DNA of 64,000 nucleotides from Bostrychus sinensis (GCA_020698575.1 CM036243.1:13631903-13695902); one strand, 5' to 3'. Shown: positions 13,601 through 28,180, counted from the first letter of the stretch. Made by a program: numbers and translations. The notes: generated by a model from the letters alone, not told the origin.

Positions 13601-16600
13601 CAAATTTCACATCTTATCAGGTAAATTGGTAGCAGGTCATTAAAGGGGCTATATTATGCAAAATCAACTTTTCTGAGCTTTGAACCATATTATAATGTTG
13701 TTTCCTTATCAAAAACATACCTGGAGTTGCGTTTTGTTTCATTCATGCATGTTTGAATAATCAACTATACTCTTATTATGAGTTTGTGAGAGGCCAAAAC
13801 AGCTCGTTTCACCAGTGTCTGCCTTTTCCACCTGACCATGCACCTCCCCCTCACAGTCCTGTCCTGTTCAGGAAGCACTGCTACAGCTCACGCCTCCCCT
13901 GCAGTACACAAACAACACTGGCTTCTGCACCGGCACATGTTGTTGGGTCACGCTGAAGAGGCATGACAGCAGCATGACAACGGGGAGGGAGGGCTCTTAA
14001 AGTGACAGGTGATAAGTGACAATCTGAGCGTTTCTCACAGAGTCAAACAATGAGTTTCTTTAAAGAAAACACATTATTTTTTCAATAATGAATGCGTTTT
14101 CTGACCAACAAAACATAAGATGATGATCTAGATGTGTCCTAAATTAATTTAAAAGACACAAAAAAGCATAATATAGTCCCTTTAACAAGGTGTAAAAGGA
14201 CAGTCTTTATTATCTATCAGTACAGGCCAGGGTGTATTGAATGCTTACATTAAAAGCAATCATTGTGTGCTGTAAAAAAGATAAAGATGTGATATGTGAA
14301 CATGATGGTGAACATGACAAGGTGTACAACAAAATTGTGTAGATGGTCAGATAAAGGGTTAGTCCTGAGCTGCTGTCACTATGGGCCAACCTCACCCACA
14401 TTTTTTTTAGTGATAGGGGAAACCAGAGCACCCAGAGACAGACATGAGGAGAACATCAAAACTCCACACAGAGAGGCCCTGTCAAGTCCAGAAATCCAAC
14501 CCAAGAGGCAAGAGTGCTAACCACTGCGCCAAAGTGCCACCACAGGGGATATTTTGGACTTGATGAATAATAGCAAAAAAACTCAAATGACGTAGCCAAA
14601 CAACATAACCTCTATGATAGTTTTAAATGTAATCAAATGTTGGAAGAATTTTTGCTGTTCGTTAAAATATAGCAACACATGTTACATTTTTGGAGTTGAC
14701 ATGTTACTTACAAGTATTGCCAAGAGGCTTGTTGCTGTCGGCAAACCTAAAACTTGCCCACACATGATAGTACTGCCACACCACTCATCCGAACTGCCAA
14801 CGCTGCAGACCCAAACAAACCAGCATAAGCCTGACAAGATGGATTTTTGTGAGTTCATGGACTCACAGATTTCACAACAATCCGGCTTGCTCTGCAATTT
14901 AAGTGTTCCTAAACCCATGAAGTGAAGCACAGAATGATGCCTGTGTTTAATTCAGTACCACTTGAAGATCTATAGATTTTAGGCATCCAGTACATTCTAA
15001 CTTTGCCTAAATGTCATAGTACTGAAATATTGCCAGTTAACGCAACACAACCCAATTATTTGTATATGATGTTTTAGATGTTTTAGATTTTCAAGCTTTT
15101 ATTTTATTTTTTTATTGTTATTTAACCTTTATTTAACCAGGCTCTTTTGCAAGGGTGACCTGGCCAAGAGGTCAGTAGCACAAGTCACAAAACAAGATAA
15201 CAATATATAAAAATAAACAATGAGATTAGAATCATTACAGTTTTAAAATGAAAGTGCAGCAAAACAATTTGATGTTATAAAGCTGCAATAGATGTAAACA
15301 GTCAGACATAAAGTGTGATAGTTGTAAACAGTATGAGATGTTAAAGTGCAAGTTATTACAAGGTGCACTAGTTTACAGTAACAATTTAAAAACACAGGCA
15401 CTGACTGATGGACTCTCTTTGTCGGTTACATAGAAGGGAACGGAAATTTCTAAACAAAACAAATGTTCATACATTTTCAGTTCAATTTGCAGAGAGAGAG
15501 CAGAAAAACTGAAGGCTTGTTTCCCAAATTCAGTCCAAACACGAGGAACATAACAGGTGAAAAATGTCACTAGACCGCAAGGCATAATAACTGGTGGTTC
15601 TTAGAAGAAGAATGCAAAGGTACAAAGGAACCAAGCCAAGCAGAGCCTTATAAACCAAAGTCATCCAGTGTGTATAGCTTTGCGTACTCAAAGAGGGTCA
15701 CTCAGCTTTGTTGTACAGTTGACAATGATGAGTGAGGCAACTACAACCAATCACAAACCTCAAAGCACAATGATATACAGTATTCAGTGATTGAAGACAA
15801 GAGCACGAGGCACTCGTGTACAGAACATCTCCATAATCAAGCAAAGGTAAAAATGGAGCTGCTACAAGAAGTTTGCAAGCTCTGGGTGAAAAACAAGATT
15901 TATTTCTGTTGAGCCATCCAACTGTTTCAGCTTTTGGTAATATGTTGCTGCCATCAAATTGAGAAAGCTATGATTTTTAAAGAAAATGTAAACTTGGCTT
16001 TATGAGATTTGCAGAGAATTGTATTGAGTTTTTATTTACATTTTATATAATGTCCGAACATTTTGACTATAGGGACTATATCTTATAACAAAGACAAAAA
16101 ATAGGTGTGCTACAATGTAATTTGCATTTGAATTATACTTGATAAAGCCTTGTGTGAACTAATCAATGCGTGCTTTACACATGGCAATTTCTCAACAGAT
16201 AGACATAAAGCAGTCACCTTAGAAAATCAATGCACAGAATGGGACCCTTAGGAAAAAAACAATAATGGTTGTAGATCCAATAAAACCTAAATCAAGCATT
16301 ACAACTTCACTGCCTCCAAGGTCTGACTCAATGCCATCCGAGCACAGAAAAGATAAAGTGTGCCAGCTGTAACTGCAACTGCTAATACAGAGCTAACACC
16401 TGAGTCATCCAACTGCGAGTGTGCAAGCCACGCTAAAAATACTCACTTTAATTAGCCAGGTTAAATGAACCTGGCTAAAAGTGGGAGCATGTAAAATGCA
16501 TGGAGCGGGATTAAAGTGAATGTGACAGTGCACTTCATCAGGTGGAAATACCTCAACTAAAAGAAATTTTGAGCACAAAGTCCAGAAAGCATGAAGTGAA

Positions 16601-19600
16601 CGTAATGTTTTCTTTTGCTCAAAAGTATACTGAGCTAGAAATTGACCTTAATGCATAAGCTATGTTTTATTATCAAGCTCCAATTGGTTGAGCCACTTCA
16701 CTTGTCATACGTAAATTAATTAATAACAGATAACTTAACCATTTCAGGCGCTGTCTCTGTGTGGTTTCAAAGAGAAACAACACAAAAGAAGACAACTACA
16801 GAAAAGAGAACGAAAGAGAAATGTGGACAAATAGTAAGTTACCAACTGGCAAGGCCTTCCCATGTTTACCAATGAATTCATACATGGACACATTTACTCT
16901 AACTTTAGAAAAAGTTTAAGATATAAGCTCAAAACTTAATTTAGGCCAGCAGGTGTTTTTTTTTTTTTTTTTTACCTGTACTATTGTTGAAAGTGATGGT
17001 CAAAGCATTTATAATTAATTTTCATCTTAATTTTTCTTAATCTTAATTCATTTTAATCTTATTTCGGGTAGCATATCATTAAATGTTTAAAATGTGGACC
17101 ACAAGTATAGCCTAAATGTGGATAAACGTTAAGTAACCAGTGGTGATGGCCATCAATGTACTGAGTGATTGCCCAAATACTCTAATAAAAATAATTCATA
17201 ATTCTGGGACTGCCTCAGTTCACTGGGAGAGGGCATGGCCTGCCACATAAACCAGAGCAACTCTGGCTCAGCTAAGTTTGCTCCATGTCTGTCTCTCTCT
17301 CATAATACATTAATAACAGTAAGTAATATTTGGATTAGCCATTTAAATTCTGCTAGTGCCCCCAGAGAAATCCAGTCTCAAATATAGCCTAAAAATCATT
17401 TTAATGGTTTCTTAACAGAGTGCCAGATTTGACAGATAGTCCATGTGTAACTTTGAGTGATGGGACAAGTTACCATCTAAGAACAGAGATATCAACACAC
17501 ATTTTCACAACTTAAATATAAGCCAATGGGATATTTATAGATACCAGTTCAATTTTAGTAAAGCACCATTTATCCCTCTTTTAGTCATTAAACAGGGAGT
17601 ACATTTTTTGCATTGTAGTAATATTATTTTAAACATTTGAAGTAATATAAGGCCTTGGAGTAATGTCTTGTCAAAGCTAGGGGTAAAACAATACTAAACT
17701 TCTAAACTAGAACTAAATGTAGCAACTTTATTAAGACTATGTATATTGTCAGTCAAGTTATTATTTTTTCATTTTTCACCACTTTTTGCGATATGGCTTT
17801 TGTGTATTGCGATAACCTAAAATTTGCTATATATTGTAGCTTTAATTTTAAAGTAACAGTGTACCATGTAGCCCCCTTCAGCCCAAGCAACAGCTGAGGC
17901 AGTGGACATGTTAAACTAGAAACCAGTACAGAATAGGACACACCACGCATCTGTTTCAAAATATATCTCAATAAACATGCTGGAATAGAGCACAAGCTTA
18001 CTGACTAGGTTGCAAAACACACCCACATCATGGAGAATAAGAATAATCTATTTGTCTCCAAGTGGAGCGGGTCTCAGTGGGATGACAAAGCTGGAAGTTC
18101 TAATTACAGCAGGTACGTACTGTATATAAACTGCGGATTTTGTCCCGGAGAGAGTTAAAGGAAGGCTAGTGGAACAGCTGCTCCTCCAGAACTGGGCTGT
18201 GACGGACTCTGAAAGATGAATATCCAAAAATCGAGGGGGAATTCACAGAGCTAACACACATAAATAACAATAATAATGGCACTAAGAACACCAACAGGGA
18301 CAGGAAATGGAAAAGTAAAGACTAGTGCTAGAGGAAATGACAGAATGGTGTTATGTATTCCACTTTAAACAGCATGTAACAGGTCATAGTTAAGGGCCTA
18401 TTTGTTCTAAAGAGAGAGTAATTAACAGTGCAGGAAGTCAAGAGCAGTGGAGAAGCAGAAGGCAGGTTTTTAAATAGAACTAGCGCTTGCATTTGTTAAG
18501 TGGAACTGATTTTTTGTTGGCTTAAGTGTACACTGATAAGCAGTTATGTATTTAGTAGACAGCTAGGAAATGTTAAGCACCTCTCTTGGGCTTATTTCAA
18601 CCATACCAGCATATGTAGAAAGCTTATGAACTGAGAAAAAAAGATGGAACTAGAGGTATTCTCTATTGGCCTCTGAGTTCTAGAGTTTTTTCTTAACAAC
18701 AGTTTTTAGTATAGCAGTATTTAGATGTATGAAATTAAATTAAATATGTAAATAATATCCATGCAAATATTTTGGCACCCTTATAGGTTTGCTGATTTGA
18801 ATGCATGTAACTTCTCAAAATAGATTACTTGCAACACAAAACTTGTTAGATTAGCTGGTTAAGCCTTGAACTTCATAGACAGGTGCACTCTATAATGAGA
18901 AAAGGTATTTAAGGTGATAATCAGGAAATAGAAGACACAGGCAAAGTTGATGTTAAGACCAGATGTGGCAGGCCAAAAAAAATACCAGATCGAACGCCTT
19001 CTCCAAGTCCACAAAACACATTTGGAGTGGTTGGGCAAACTCCCATGAACCCTCAAGCACCCGATAGAGGGTGTAGAGCTGGTCCAGTGTTCCACAACTG
19101 GAACGAAAACCGCATTGTTCCTCCTGAATCCAAGGCCAAATTCTCCTCTCCAGTACCACTAAGTTTTCTCCAGTGTACATATGACTGTATAATATTAAAT
19201 GGACAGAACAATTTAGATTTCCATGACTCTAAAACTGCTTTCTAAATTTCCAGGTTTTTCAACATATAGTATATGGCAAACCCAACAGCATGAAGACAAC
19301 ATTTTTCCAACAAAACCGCCCAAGAAAACCTCTGACTTTATGTGTCCTTCATTGAGTAGGAAACACACCTTTTGCCTTTCCAATAATCATAGTGAGATGG
19401 TGACGTACTGCACTTTAACAGCACACACAGCACTAAAAGGCTTCTGATTAAAAGCTCTGCTGTAGAAAATGAATAGCCATCTTTGTTGCTTTACCAAGCA
19501 ATAATTGCATGTTGGCATTTTCAGTTCTGTGAAAGATGAAGTGCCTTTGTGATTTTTAATACTATTTGTTTGAAAATATATTTAGTAAGTAAAAATATGA

Positions 19601-22600
19601 CATGGAGACACCGGGCAGGAAGGTTAGTAGAAAGAGTGTCACACATCGTTTATACAGTGTTATGAAATGTGCCATCAGAAGAAAGGAAGTTGGATTATTG
19701 GCTTAATTACAAAGGGATGACATATTCAAGGGCTTTAATTAAATTAAAGGTTCACAGAAACCACAAGGGGTTCAAGTGAATGAAAAATAAATCGTAGTCA
19801 AAGGCATTCATCACACCTGACAATACACTCAAACTTCAAACAATGACGCAGCTTTTGGAACAATTGAGCTTATTACTCCATAGACTTGATACCCAGGTGC
19901 CTGTACTCATTATTTATTATTCATGTGTTTTGCTAGTATGTTGTTAAGTCCATAAAAGTGATCACAGCTAGCAAATAAGTGTAGTATAATTGAATCTATT
20001 TGGACAACTGTTTGTTGAGCTTGACTTCTGTGAATTTAAATATTGATTTTTTGCAGCAGAGTGAGTCTATATACATGTAAAAGATAGAAAATGCTTATGC
20101 ATTTCTTTGGGACATTTCTGCAGCTAAAGATGGACTGTGCATTTTTTTTTATATTTTTGGAAACTGCAGTTCCACACCTTCCACACATTCCTCTGAACTG
20201 ACCTTGTAGAAATTGGTCTGAAAAATTAAATCTTAAACCCTCAGACAAGATTGTGTGCAAAAAAAGTCACATAAATGTGCTTCTTTTTCCAGCTGTGCTC
20301 ATTTTGTCCTGTTTGAGCACCTGCGGCAATAGGATCAGCAAGTGATGAAACCTCTATTGGGTCTTATGACAATTTAAATGTCTTTTCAAATACAAATTGT
20401 GTATTCCGTCATCCAACATCCAAATATATATGGTGAAATATTTTGCATAATTAACATCACCGCATTAGCCTGACCACATGCACCAGTGTCGCTGTCTTCT
20501 CCCCAGGTCCTCCTGCCGCTGCCGAACAAAAGCAGCAGCTACAACTGCTAGATCTTCTTCTTCGTCCTGCAACTGCACCTGTAGAAGGTGCAGCTGTAGT
20601 CTTGTCAGCATTATCCAGCTGTTAAGTGATGACATAATAATTATATCTAGGGTCCAAGGACTGATTTTATCCTGCCCCAGGGCTTTGTACAACGCTGTCA
20701 TAAAAAATTTGAATGACAAAAAATAAGGCCTGGATCTACTCTGGCCATGCCTTTTTAGACAAAAGACATAAATGTGATTATCTAAGATATCAACTAGTTA
20801 ATTAGCCTATGAATGCTGGTGATCTGGCATTGTGTAATAACTGCACAAATAACAATTTGATGACTGCAGTGAAGACCTTAAACAGGCTTTATTTACTGGC
20901 TTTATAGCTATGGTAATCTAGTAATGTAGCTTATTGTAATTGACAAGCGCTAAAAGATGGTAAGGCGTTACACTGTTGTTCCATGTCACCGACTCATAAA
21001 ACCATAATTACTGTCTCTATCGCTTTTTTGGGCAGGTTAAAATCCACACACTGTCCATTCTGACAGACTCATGTCCATCACAGAAGCTATAAACCTAGCT
21101 AAATTTACCAAATTTATACAAGAAAGGTTTGTCAAAGACAAGTCTCGTGTGTCAGGGGTTAAATTCTTTTGATGTGAGTTGTGCACATAAAAAGGAATAA
21201 AATGTATAATCTGCTATGGTCTCAATTATATAAATTGATTGAGTTGTGAATAGGCTATTTTAGACATTTTGGTGATTTGTTGCATGCTTTTCACGTTGAT
21301 GTTTCACGTCGCTGATGTAAATAGGCTGTTTTATGCTGTAGCCTAAGGGGGGGGTTTATGTGGCTTTTACTTTTGCGGTCCGAAATTAAATAGCAATTGT
21401 TTTTAGACTTCAGCTTTAGGTAAAACAAGCACACTACACTAATACCTAATAGTCTAATAAAGCTACCACACAGCTTTGATAAGGAAACCTGCACAGCATG
21501 CAGAGGGTGCGTCCAAAGCACCTGTGCCTCGGACACACCTACACACCTGAGACCCAAACTACCAACCAACAAAAGCCACAGAATCCCTGTCATGACATAA
21601 TACCACAACAAATGCACGTATGACAACACACAAGCACTCAACCCTCAAGGGAAACATAGGGATCCATTTCACTCCCCTTTCTGAAGAAAACGTCCTGCAT
21701 TTCCTGTAAAGCTGAGTTTGTCCAAAATCACCGCTATCTATAAGTGTCCTGAAGTTTGGTTTCAGTTATGACAGATAATCCAAATCCAGTCCCCATTCCC
21801 TGGCACATGTTTGGTTTGTATGCACTCCTCTTCACATCCAGCTGCTTTCACTCTGTCCCACGACCATAACAGTTATTACACATGCCCACAACACACGTAT
21901 AATGCGCGATCAAACTTTTACATCACATACGGTTTGTAATTTAGGACCTGTAGGAGATGTAGATGTAGTCTTCTCGGCATTATTGCCATCTTGAAGATTA
22001 CAAACTTTTCCACAAATTTTCTAGCGGATGTGATGATGAGAATTTTGGAAATATTGGAATGGCGGCCACTTATATATCCCAACAAAACGCGCTGAAAGTC
22101 CTAGGATCTTCCTATCAATGACTTGAGATTGCTGTGAGTTGCACATAGGGGTGCCGTACAGCCACCTTATGATAACAATTTTCATAAGATGGCCATGAGT
22201 ATACTGTACGAAGGTTCGAAGCCACCCTTATGGAGAACATAAGAACTCTGCAGCCAGCGTATGGCGGAAAATCAACTAATTTTCTCGAGAATGGCTCAAG
22301 TTGAACAGCAGCTGTACCAACTTCCTAAAAAGGCTGAAGGAAACTATGTCCCCCTCCACAAATGTCTATGACCTCCAGATTTCGTACAAATTGGGAGAAC
22401 CCACTGGACCGTAGCTTAACATTGCCATTTTTTTGCAATGCATTAACTTTGCTTCCCTTCCCTATTGTAGAGTGTGTTGTGGTCAAAGCTACCAGCATAC
22501 AGTAAATATTAAGTTGTCACCATTACATTATTATTAACTACCCATAAAAGAGGTATAAATAATAATGCATTCTGAATAATACACTGTACCATGCCCATTC

Positions 22601-25600
22601 CACACTCACACCAATGTGAAAGGGTCCGGTGAAGTAGTCCAGATTGGCCTGAATAAAGCCGATGTTCTGCAGACCAAGTTCAGCACTGCGGCTCTGGGCC
22701 CGGACCAGCGACTCCTCTTTGTTCTCGATGAGGATGACCTGGAAAGCAACAAAGAAACTGTGTGACTGTGAAGTAGTCATCAATGAGCATAGCAACTTAT
22801 AAATCCTCATCAAATCCACAAAAGGCAGCTGCACTGATAAACAAGCTTTTATGAAAACCAACAGAAGGATGACATTTAGAGGACTATTTGTCAAATATTA
22901 AAAAGCAGCTGCAGAACAAAAAAAAAAACTTTGCTTAGACATACTTTGGTTACACGTGTGCTGAATCTGATTATTATAAATATGAATATCTCATCAAAAC
23001 AGCTTTCTAGTTTACTCCCACAAAAAGACAAATTCTTAATCTTTAATAAGTACTGACATTTAGTTAAACCAATACAATAAGACTGCACAAATTAGGAACA
23101 TTCATAAAAAATAAAACCAAAATCAATTTATTTTGAGCACGTATTTGTTATAAACCTGCTTTCACACATGCTTTTACACATTTTAATTTTTTTGCATTTT
23201 TTTCTTTTATTTTTATTATGGCACCGGGCAGTGCATATACATCACATACTGCACGTATTTTTGGTAATTCATTATTTAAAAAAAATGTTATTAATCCTTT
23301 ATTTATACAGGTTGGTCTCTTGAGATGCAAGGTCTCATTTACAAGAGAAACCTGTGTCACAACACATTACAACATTACAACACTGGCAAAGATAAAAACA
23401 ACCACGTAACAATTTACAGTGCAAATGTACATCAGACTAACTGTACAAATTATCATTATTAACAAATAGGTAAAAATTAGCACACGTTTTACTAAAAACA
23501 GGAGCAATTGCCTATAGATCTGTTTTCCAATCCTTTTAGCAAAAGTTTAAATTCCCCTAGTGTGACCAGACTGGACAGCTTCATGCTGAAGCATGTTCCA
23601 GGTGGAGGGGCCAGAGTAGGAGAATGCCTTTTTACCAAGCTCAGTACGCATTGATGGAGAACTGAAAGTGAGCAGATCCAGGGAGCGGAGGCTGTGATGT
23701 TGCTGTTTGTGTGATATAACATGACAAGTATGATGGTACCAGACAGAGAATGGATTTGTAAATGAATGTGTACCAGTGTAGGAGTCTGCGCATGTGTATT
23801 GAGGGCCAGTTAACCAAAGAGTACAGGGTGCAGTGGTGAGTAAGGACTCTGCTGCCTGTGATGAATCTGCGAGCTCCATGATAGACAGCATCCAACACGC
23901 GTAAAGAGCTGGCAGAGGCATTCATATAAATAATATCCCCATAGTCTAGAAGACACATGAAGGTGGCAGAAACCAGCTGTTTTCTGGCATTGTATGAAAA
24001 ACAGGACTTGTTTCGAAAAAAGAACCCCAGTTTTAACTTTAGCTTTTTTAGCAGGTTTTCAATGTGGGTCTTAAATATTAAATTTTCATCAATGATTATC
24101 CCAAGTCATTTATAAGATGTTACAAATTAAATTGGCAATCCTTGTTTGGTGGCGATTGTTGGGAGAGGTGTGGACACCTTCTTCATGTTGGAAAATAACA
24201 TGGCCTTTGTTTTGCCTGCATTCAGCAACAACCTGAGTTGTAAAAGTTGAGACTGAAAGCTGTCAAAAGAAGAATGCAGGTGCTTCAAAACAAGGCCAGC
24301 TATTTTTGCACGACAATAGATTACTGAATCATCAACATAAAAGTGAACCGCTGCATCAGAAATACCATGGCCCATGTTATTTATATAAATAGTAAATAGA
24401 GTAGGTCCTAAAATAGACCCTTGTGGGACTCCCTTAGAGATGTCCAAATAACTTGATTTCTGACCACCACACTGTACACACTGCATACGACCAGTTACAT
24501 AATTTAAAAACCAACCCATAGCCTGGTCAGTAAACCCTATGTCCAACAGCCTTTGGCACAAAATCCCATGATCAACTGTGTCAAAGCTTTGGACAGATCT
24601 ATAAAGAGGGCAGCACAGTAATCTTTTGCAGAGCTCCAACAACATCATTTAGGACCTTCAAGAAGGCAGTAACAGTACTGTGTTGTTTTCTAAAACCAGA
24701 TTGATGAGGTGATAAAATATTATTGGAATGCAAGTGTTCTTTAACCTGTTCGTTTATGATTTTTTGATTTTGGCTAAAACACACAGTTTTGAAATGGGCC
24801 TGTAATTATTTAGTGTTTTTAGATCACCACCTTTTAATAGTGGTAAAACAAAGGCAGTTTTCCAAATGTCAGGAATAAAGTTTTGCTGTATAGTTAGATT
24901 AAAAATATGAGTAACTGGTTCAGCTATGATTTTAGCAGCCACACGCAGAAAGTAAGGGGGGAGATTGTCAGGGCCAGCTGATTTTTTATATCTAGATGTT
25001 TGAGCTCCCTACAAACCTCACTGACAGACAAATTAGAAATTGAAAATGCCTGATTAGAGATTGGATTACTAAAAGCAAGGCTGGTAGGAATAGGAGATTC
25101 AGAAGGTTCATAAAAGGAAGAGCTGGAAGCAATAAAGTGTCTGTTAAAACAGTTGAGCATTTCCACTTTATCTGACACTAGACTGGAATTGACCTCCAAC
25201 TGAGGGGGAAGCTCTGCTGAATGGGAATTGCCTGAAATAGATTTTATAATTTTCCAAAATTTGCGTGGGTCATTTAAATTGTTTGTTGTTTCAGATAAAT
25301 AATATGTGCATTTTGCTTTTTTAATTGATGCAGTACATTTATTTCATAGCTGACTAAAATGTAGCCAGTTAGCATCTAAACCAGACTTTCTTGCTTTTGC
25401 CCATAGCTGATCCCTCTCATGTAAGAGGGTCCTCAGCTCAGGAGTGAACCAGGGGCTGACTCGACCTTTAACCCTAAACACTTTAAAAGGGGCATGTTTG
25501 TCAATGAAATGTGTGAAACTAGTGTAAAAATAAGTCCAGGCAGAGTCAACATTGTCAATCAACAGGATCAACGTTCCCAATTAAAATGATAGAGGTCCCA

Positions 25601-28146
25601 AAGAAATGCCTGTTCACTGAAATTTCTCAGATTCCTTTTTGTGATTACATTTGCCTTCGCTCTTGGCAGTTTTGTGTCCCTAACTGCGCCCACCACACAG
25701 TGATCACTTAGGTCATTAGTGAAGACCCCTGTAGCAGTATATTTGTGTGGCATATTGGTGATTACCAAATCAATTCATACATGTTAACCATGTTAATTAA
25801 TGTAAGAGTCAGTGGTTATCAGTGAGAGTACTGTATCATTAGGTGTTGGCCCTGCCACTACATTATCCAGTTTGTATCCCATCTCATGCCCAAAGTAGCT
25901 GGGTCAGTTCCAGCTACCCATGATCCCTACTTCCAAACTAAATAACATTTAAAACCTACAAAACATGAAGAAAATAGATAAGAAAATAGATAGATAGAAA
26001 TTAATTCTGAATACGTATATGAATTTTGATGCTTATTTATAAGATGCCAGAGAATGTAAATGCAGCTCTGTGTCAATTATTGCAGAGCAAACTGTATGGT
26101 AATATAATGTTATTATGCATGCTAAAATGCTAATATAGCAATGGGAAAAAATGTTTAATTATGTCTCTCTGGAACTGACATTACCTGGCAATGTGGAAGA
26201 GCATGAGCCACAACAATCCCGACATGACCCTGAGAAAAAAAACACAAATGGACAAGCATGAGTGGATCATAAAAGCTGCTCTTTATTGACCTTTAGAACA
26301 TTTTTTGTTTGTGCGTAAGTAACACAAATTAGTTGCAGGGAATACTAAATGAAATGACTTTTAGCTGAATGCTAGTCTAGTGATTGCTGGGACCACTGAT
26401 CAATATAAATACATGTTGGTTGGACAAACATAGCGTACCGTTCCACTGCAAAAGTCCACAATCATGTTTCCAGGTCGGGCAAGCTCTGTAACCATGGCGA
26501 CCAAGTTATTCAGCTGTTGCCTCTTTCTTTCTGAGCGGACGTCTGACATTTTCCCTATATAAAAAAAAAACACACACACAAATTTGGCAAATGTAAAAGC
26601 TGAGAGTGACAATTTGCAAGTAATGTAAAAAAAAAAAAAATCACTTTTGCAATTGAAATTAAAACCAACATGGAACATAGTTAGTATTTTGGTGTAGACA
26701 AACTCAACTCTATTTGGTACCATGCTGCACATTCATCACCGCTTTAATGACCTGTTTTCTTTGTGCTGATTGCCTACATCGACTTCAATCTGACTTTTGC
26801 AAATTTTGATTTATCACCGGGATATTCAGGTAATGTTTGGAGCAGGCAGATCAAAACAGCCTCCACTTTCCCATCAGCGTGTTTCCGCCCAATTGAAGAC
26901 TCGAGAGCGCACGCCATCTTTCAAAATCATCAAACGGCAGCCTCCCAGCCAAAACGGAGCGTGCCTGTAGTTTGCTGGAGAACACTGTGCTGCCGTGCGA
27001 GCAGTCTGTGTTCCTCAAAGCTCATTTTTGAGTCTCCGGTGTTTGCCGCTCCCGTCTTATGACATCCTCAGTGAGCCGTGGACGCGCCGTGCCCATGTCC
27101 TCCGTGGCCCATAAATCTAGAATGATGAGTGTTTCATTCACTGGAAGCCATTCTCTCATATCTGAAATGGAGTGTCAAAAAATCATTACTCCTTGCTCAC
27201 TTTCACTTTGTATGTGATTGCAAGAGAGGAACTGTGCCAAAGAAATTGTTTTATTATTTGAATATTTCATAGGCATTTTGTTGACAGCTGTTCTAGGCAT
27301 AATAAAGGTGGAGTATGCATTTAAATACAGAGACACAGTAGGAAAAGTATTAAAAATAGTCTTCAATTGGATGAGCGATTCGCACAAGTGCAGGCAGCCA
27401 TGGTTCCTGAGAGACTTTGGTATAGGATTAGAGGCTCTGCAGCGCATCTAAACACGTTTAGATTTTAATTGAGAATTGGCGCATGTGTATCAGACACTAA
27501 TAAAGGTCTACAGAGAGAGGGAACTCGCAGAAAGTTCATGGCTGAGTGTGAAGTGAACTGGTTGTAGGATGCAAACTTTGATTTGACAGAGCTACACAAG
27601 GAATAGTAACATTTTTATCAAATTTCAGGTTAAGAAATGCATTTATCCATCTGCATAAGAACAGAAGCAAATGAAAAAAAATGTTAGTCTGGTTGGTGTT
27701 ACTGTTGTTAGATACGTCTCAACAACAGAACAATTGGTCTACCCTTTGCTGCATTGTCAGATAAACCGTTATTGTGGCACAATAGGGGTAGAAGCTGATG
27801 TCCCAGCCATTTTCTTGATTGTACTGTTGAGAACATCAATGGAAAAAATTAGTGTTTTTCCCTGAAGAAGTGTGTTCTGAGAGCATGTATAATCTGTATA
27901 TAGCCATTTTGATATTATCAATGAAGTGCCTCTAACTCCTGGTTTAAAAAGTTGTTCTCCCGTCCTCCTCATCAAATCCTGAAGTTAACTTTTAGGGTTA
28001 GCTATGTTTGCAAGGTTAGCAATATTAGCAACTCTGTATTGTATCACTGCATCACTTATCTAAGATGATGCTAACAACTAGTGAGCCAAGGTTCAGATTT
28101 GCACACTGCTTATTTTTAAACGCAGTGTTAGACCAAGCAACAAGCC

Positions 28147-28180
<34 letters not shown>

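Larger units (their letters stand above)
8745..22609 (-). other. GSTCD intron (13.9 kb)
   Basis: Carries several repeats listed separately: a Tc1 relic (10.8-11.75 kb), a TTAA-flanked element (13.64-14.19 kb), LINE fragments (15.1-15.95 and 18.98-19.18 kb) and dispersed-repeat pieces. Long stretches without any recognised element remain at 11760-13540, 15960-18970, 19200-20560 and 20730-21930. No exon of another gene is recognised on the plus strand. Confidence 0.7.
22739..26184 (-). other. GSTCD intron (3.4 kb) carrying a LINE
   Basis: About 70 percent of this intron is the 5'-truncated LINE at roughly 23285-25775, in the same orientation as the host gene. The rest is AT-rich with a dispersed-repeat scrap near 25860. 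Confidence 0.8.

Noticed and set aside
13753..13956. 67-codon open frame with a Pro-rich stretch
   Set aside because: Lies wholly inside a TTAA-flanked repeat and recurs, broken, in other copies.
20478..20726. 82-codon Cys/Arg-rich open frame as a metallothionein-like gene
   Set aside because: The Cys-rich look comes from a tgc/tgt-rich repeat with small palindromes; no known cysteine spacing, and a related repeat copy lies at 21940.
22538..22894. 118-codon frame as a stand-alone small gene
   Set aside because: Only its middle (22610-22738) is conserved GSTCD sequence; the rest is intron read-through past clear AG and GT sites.
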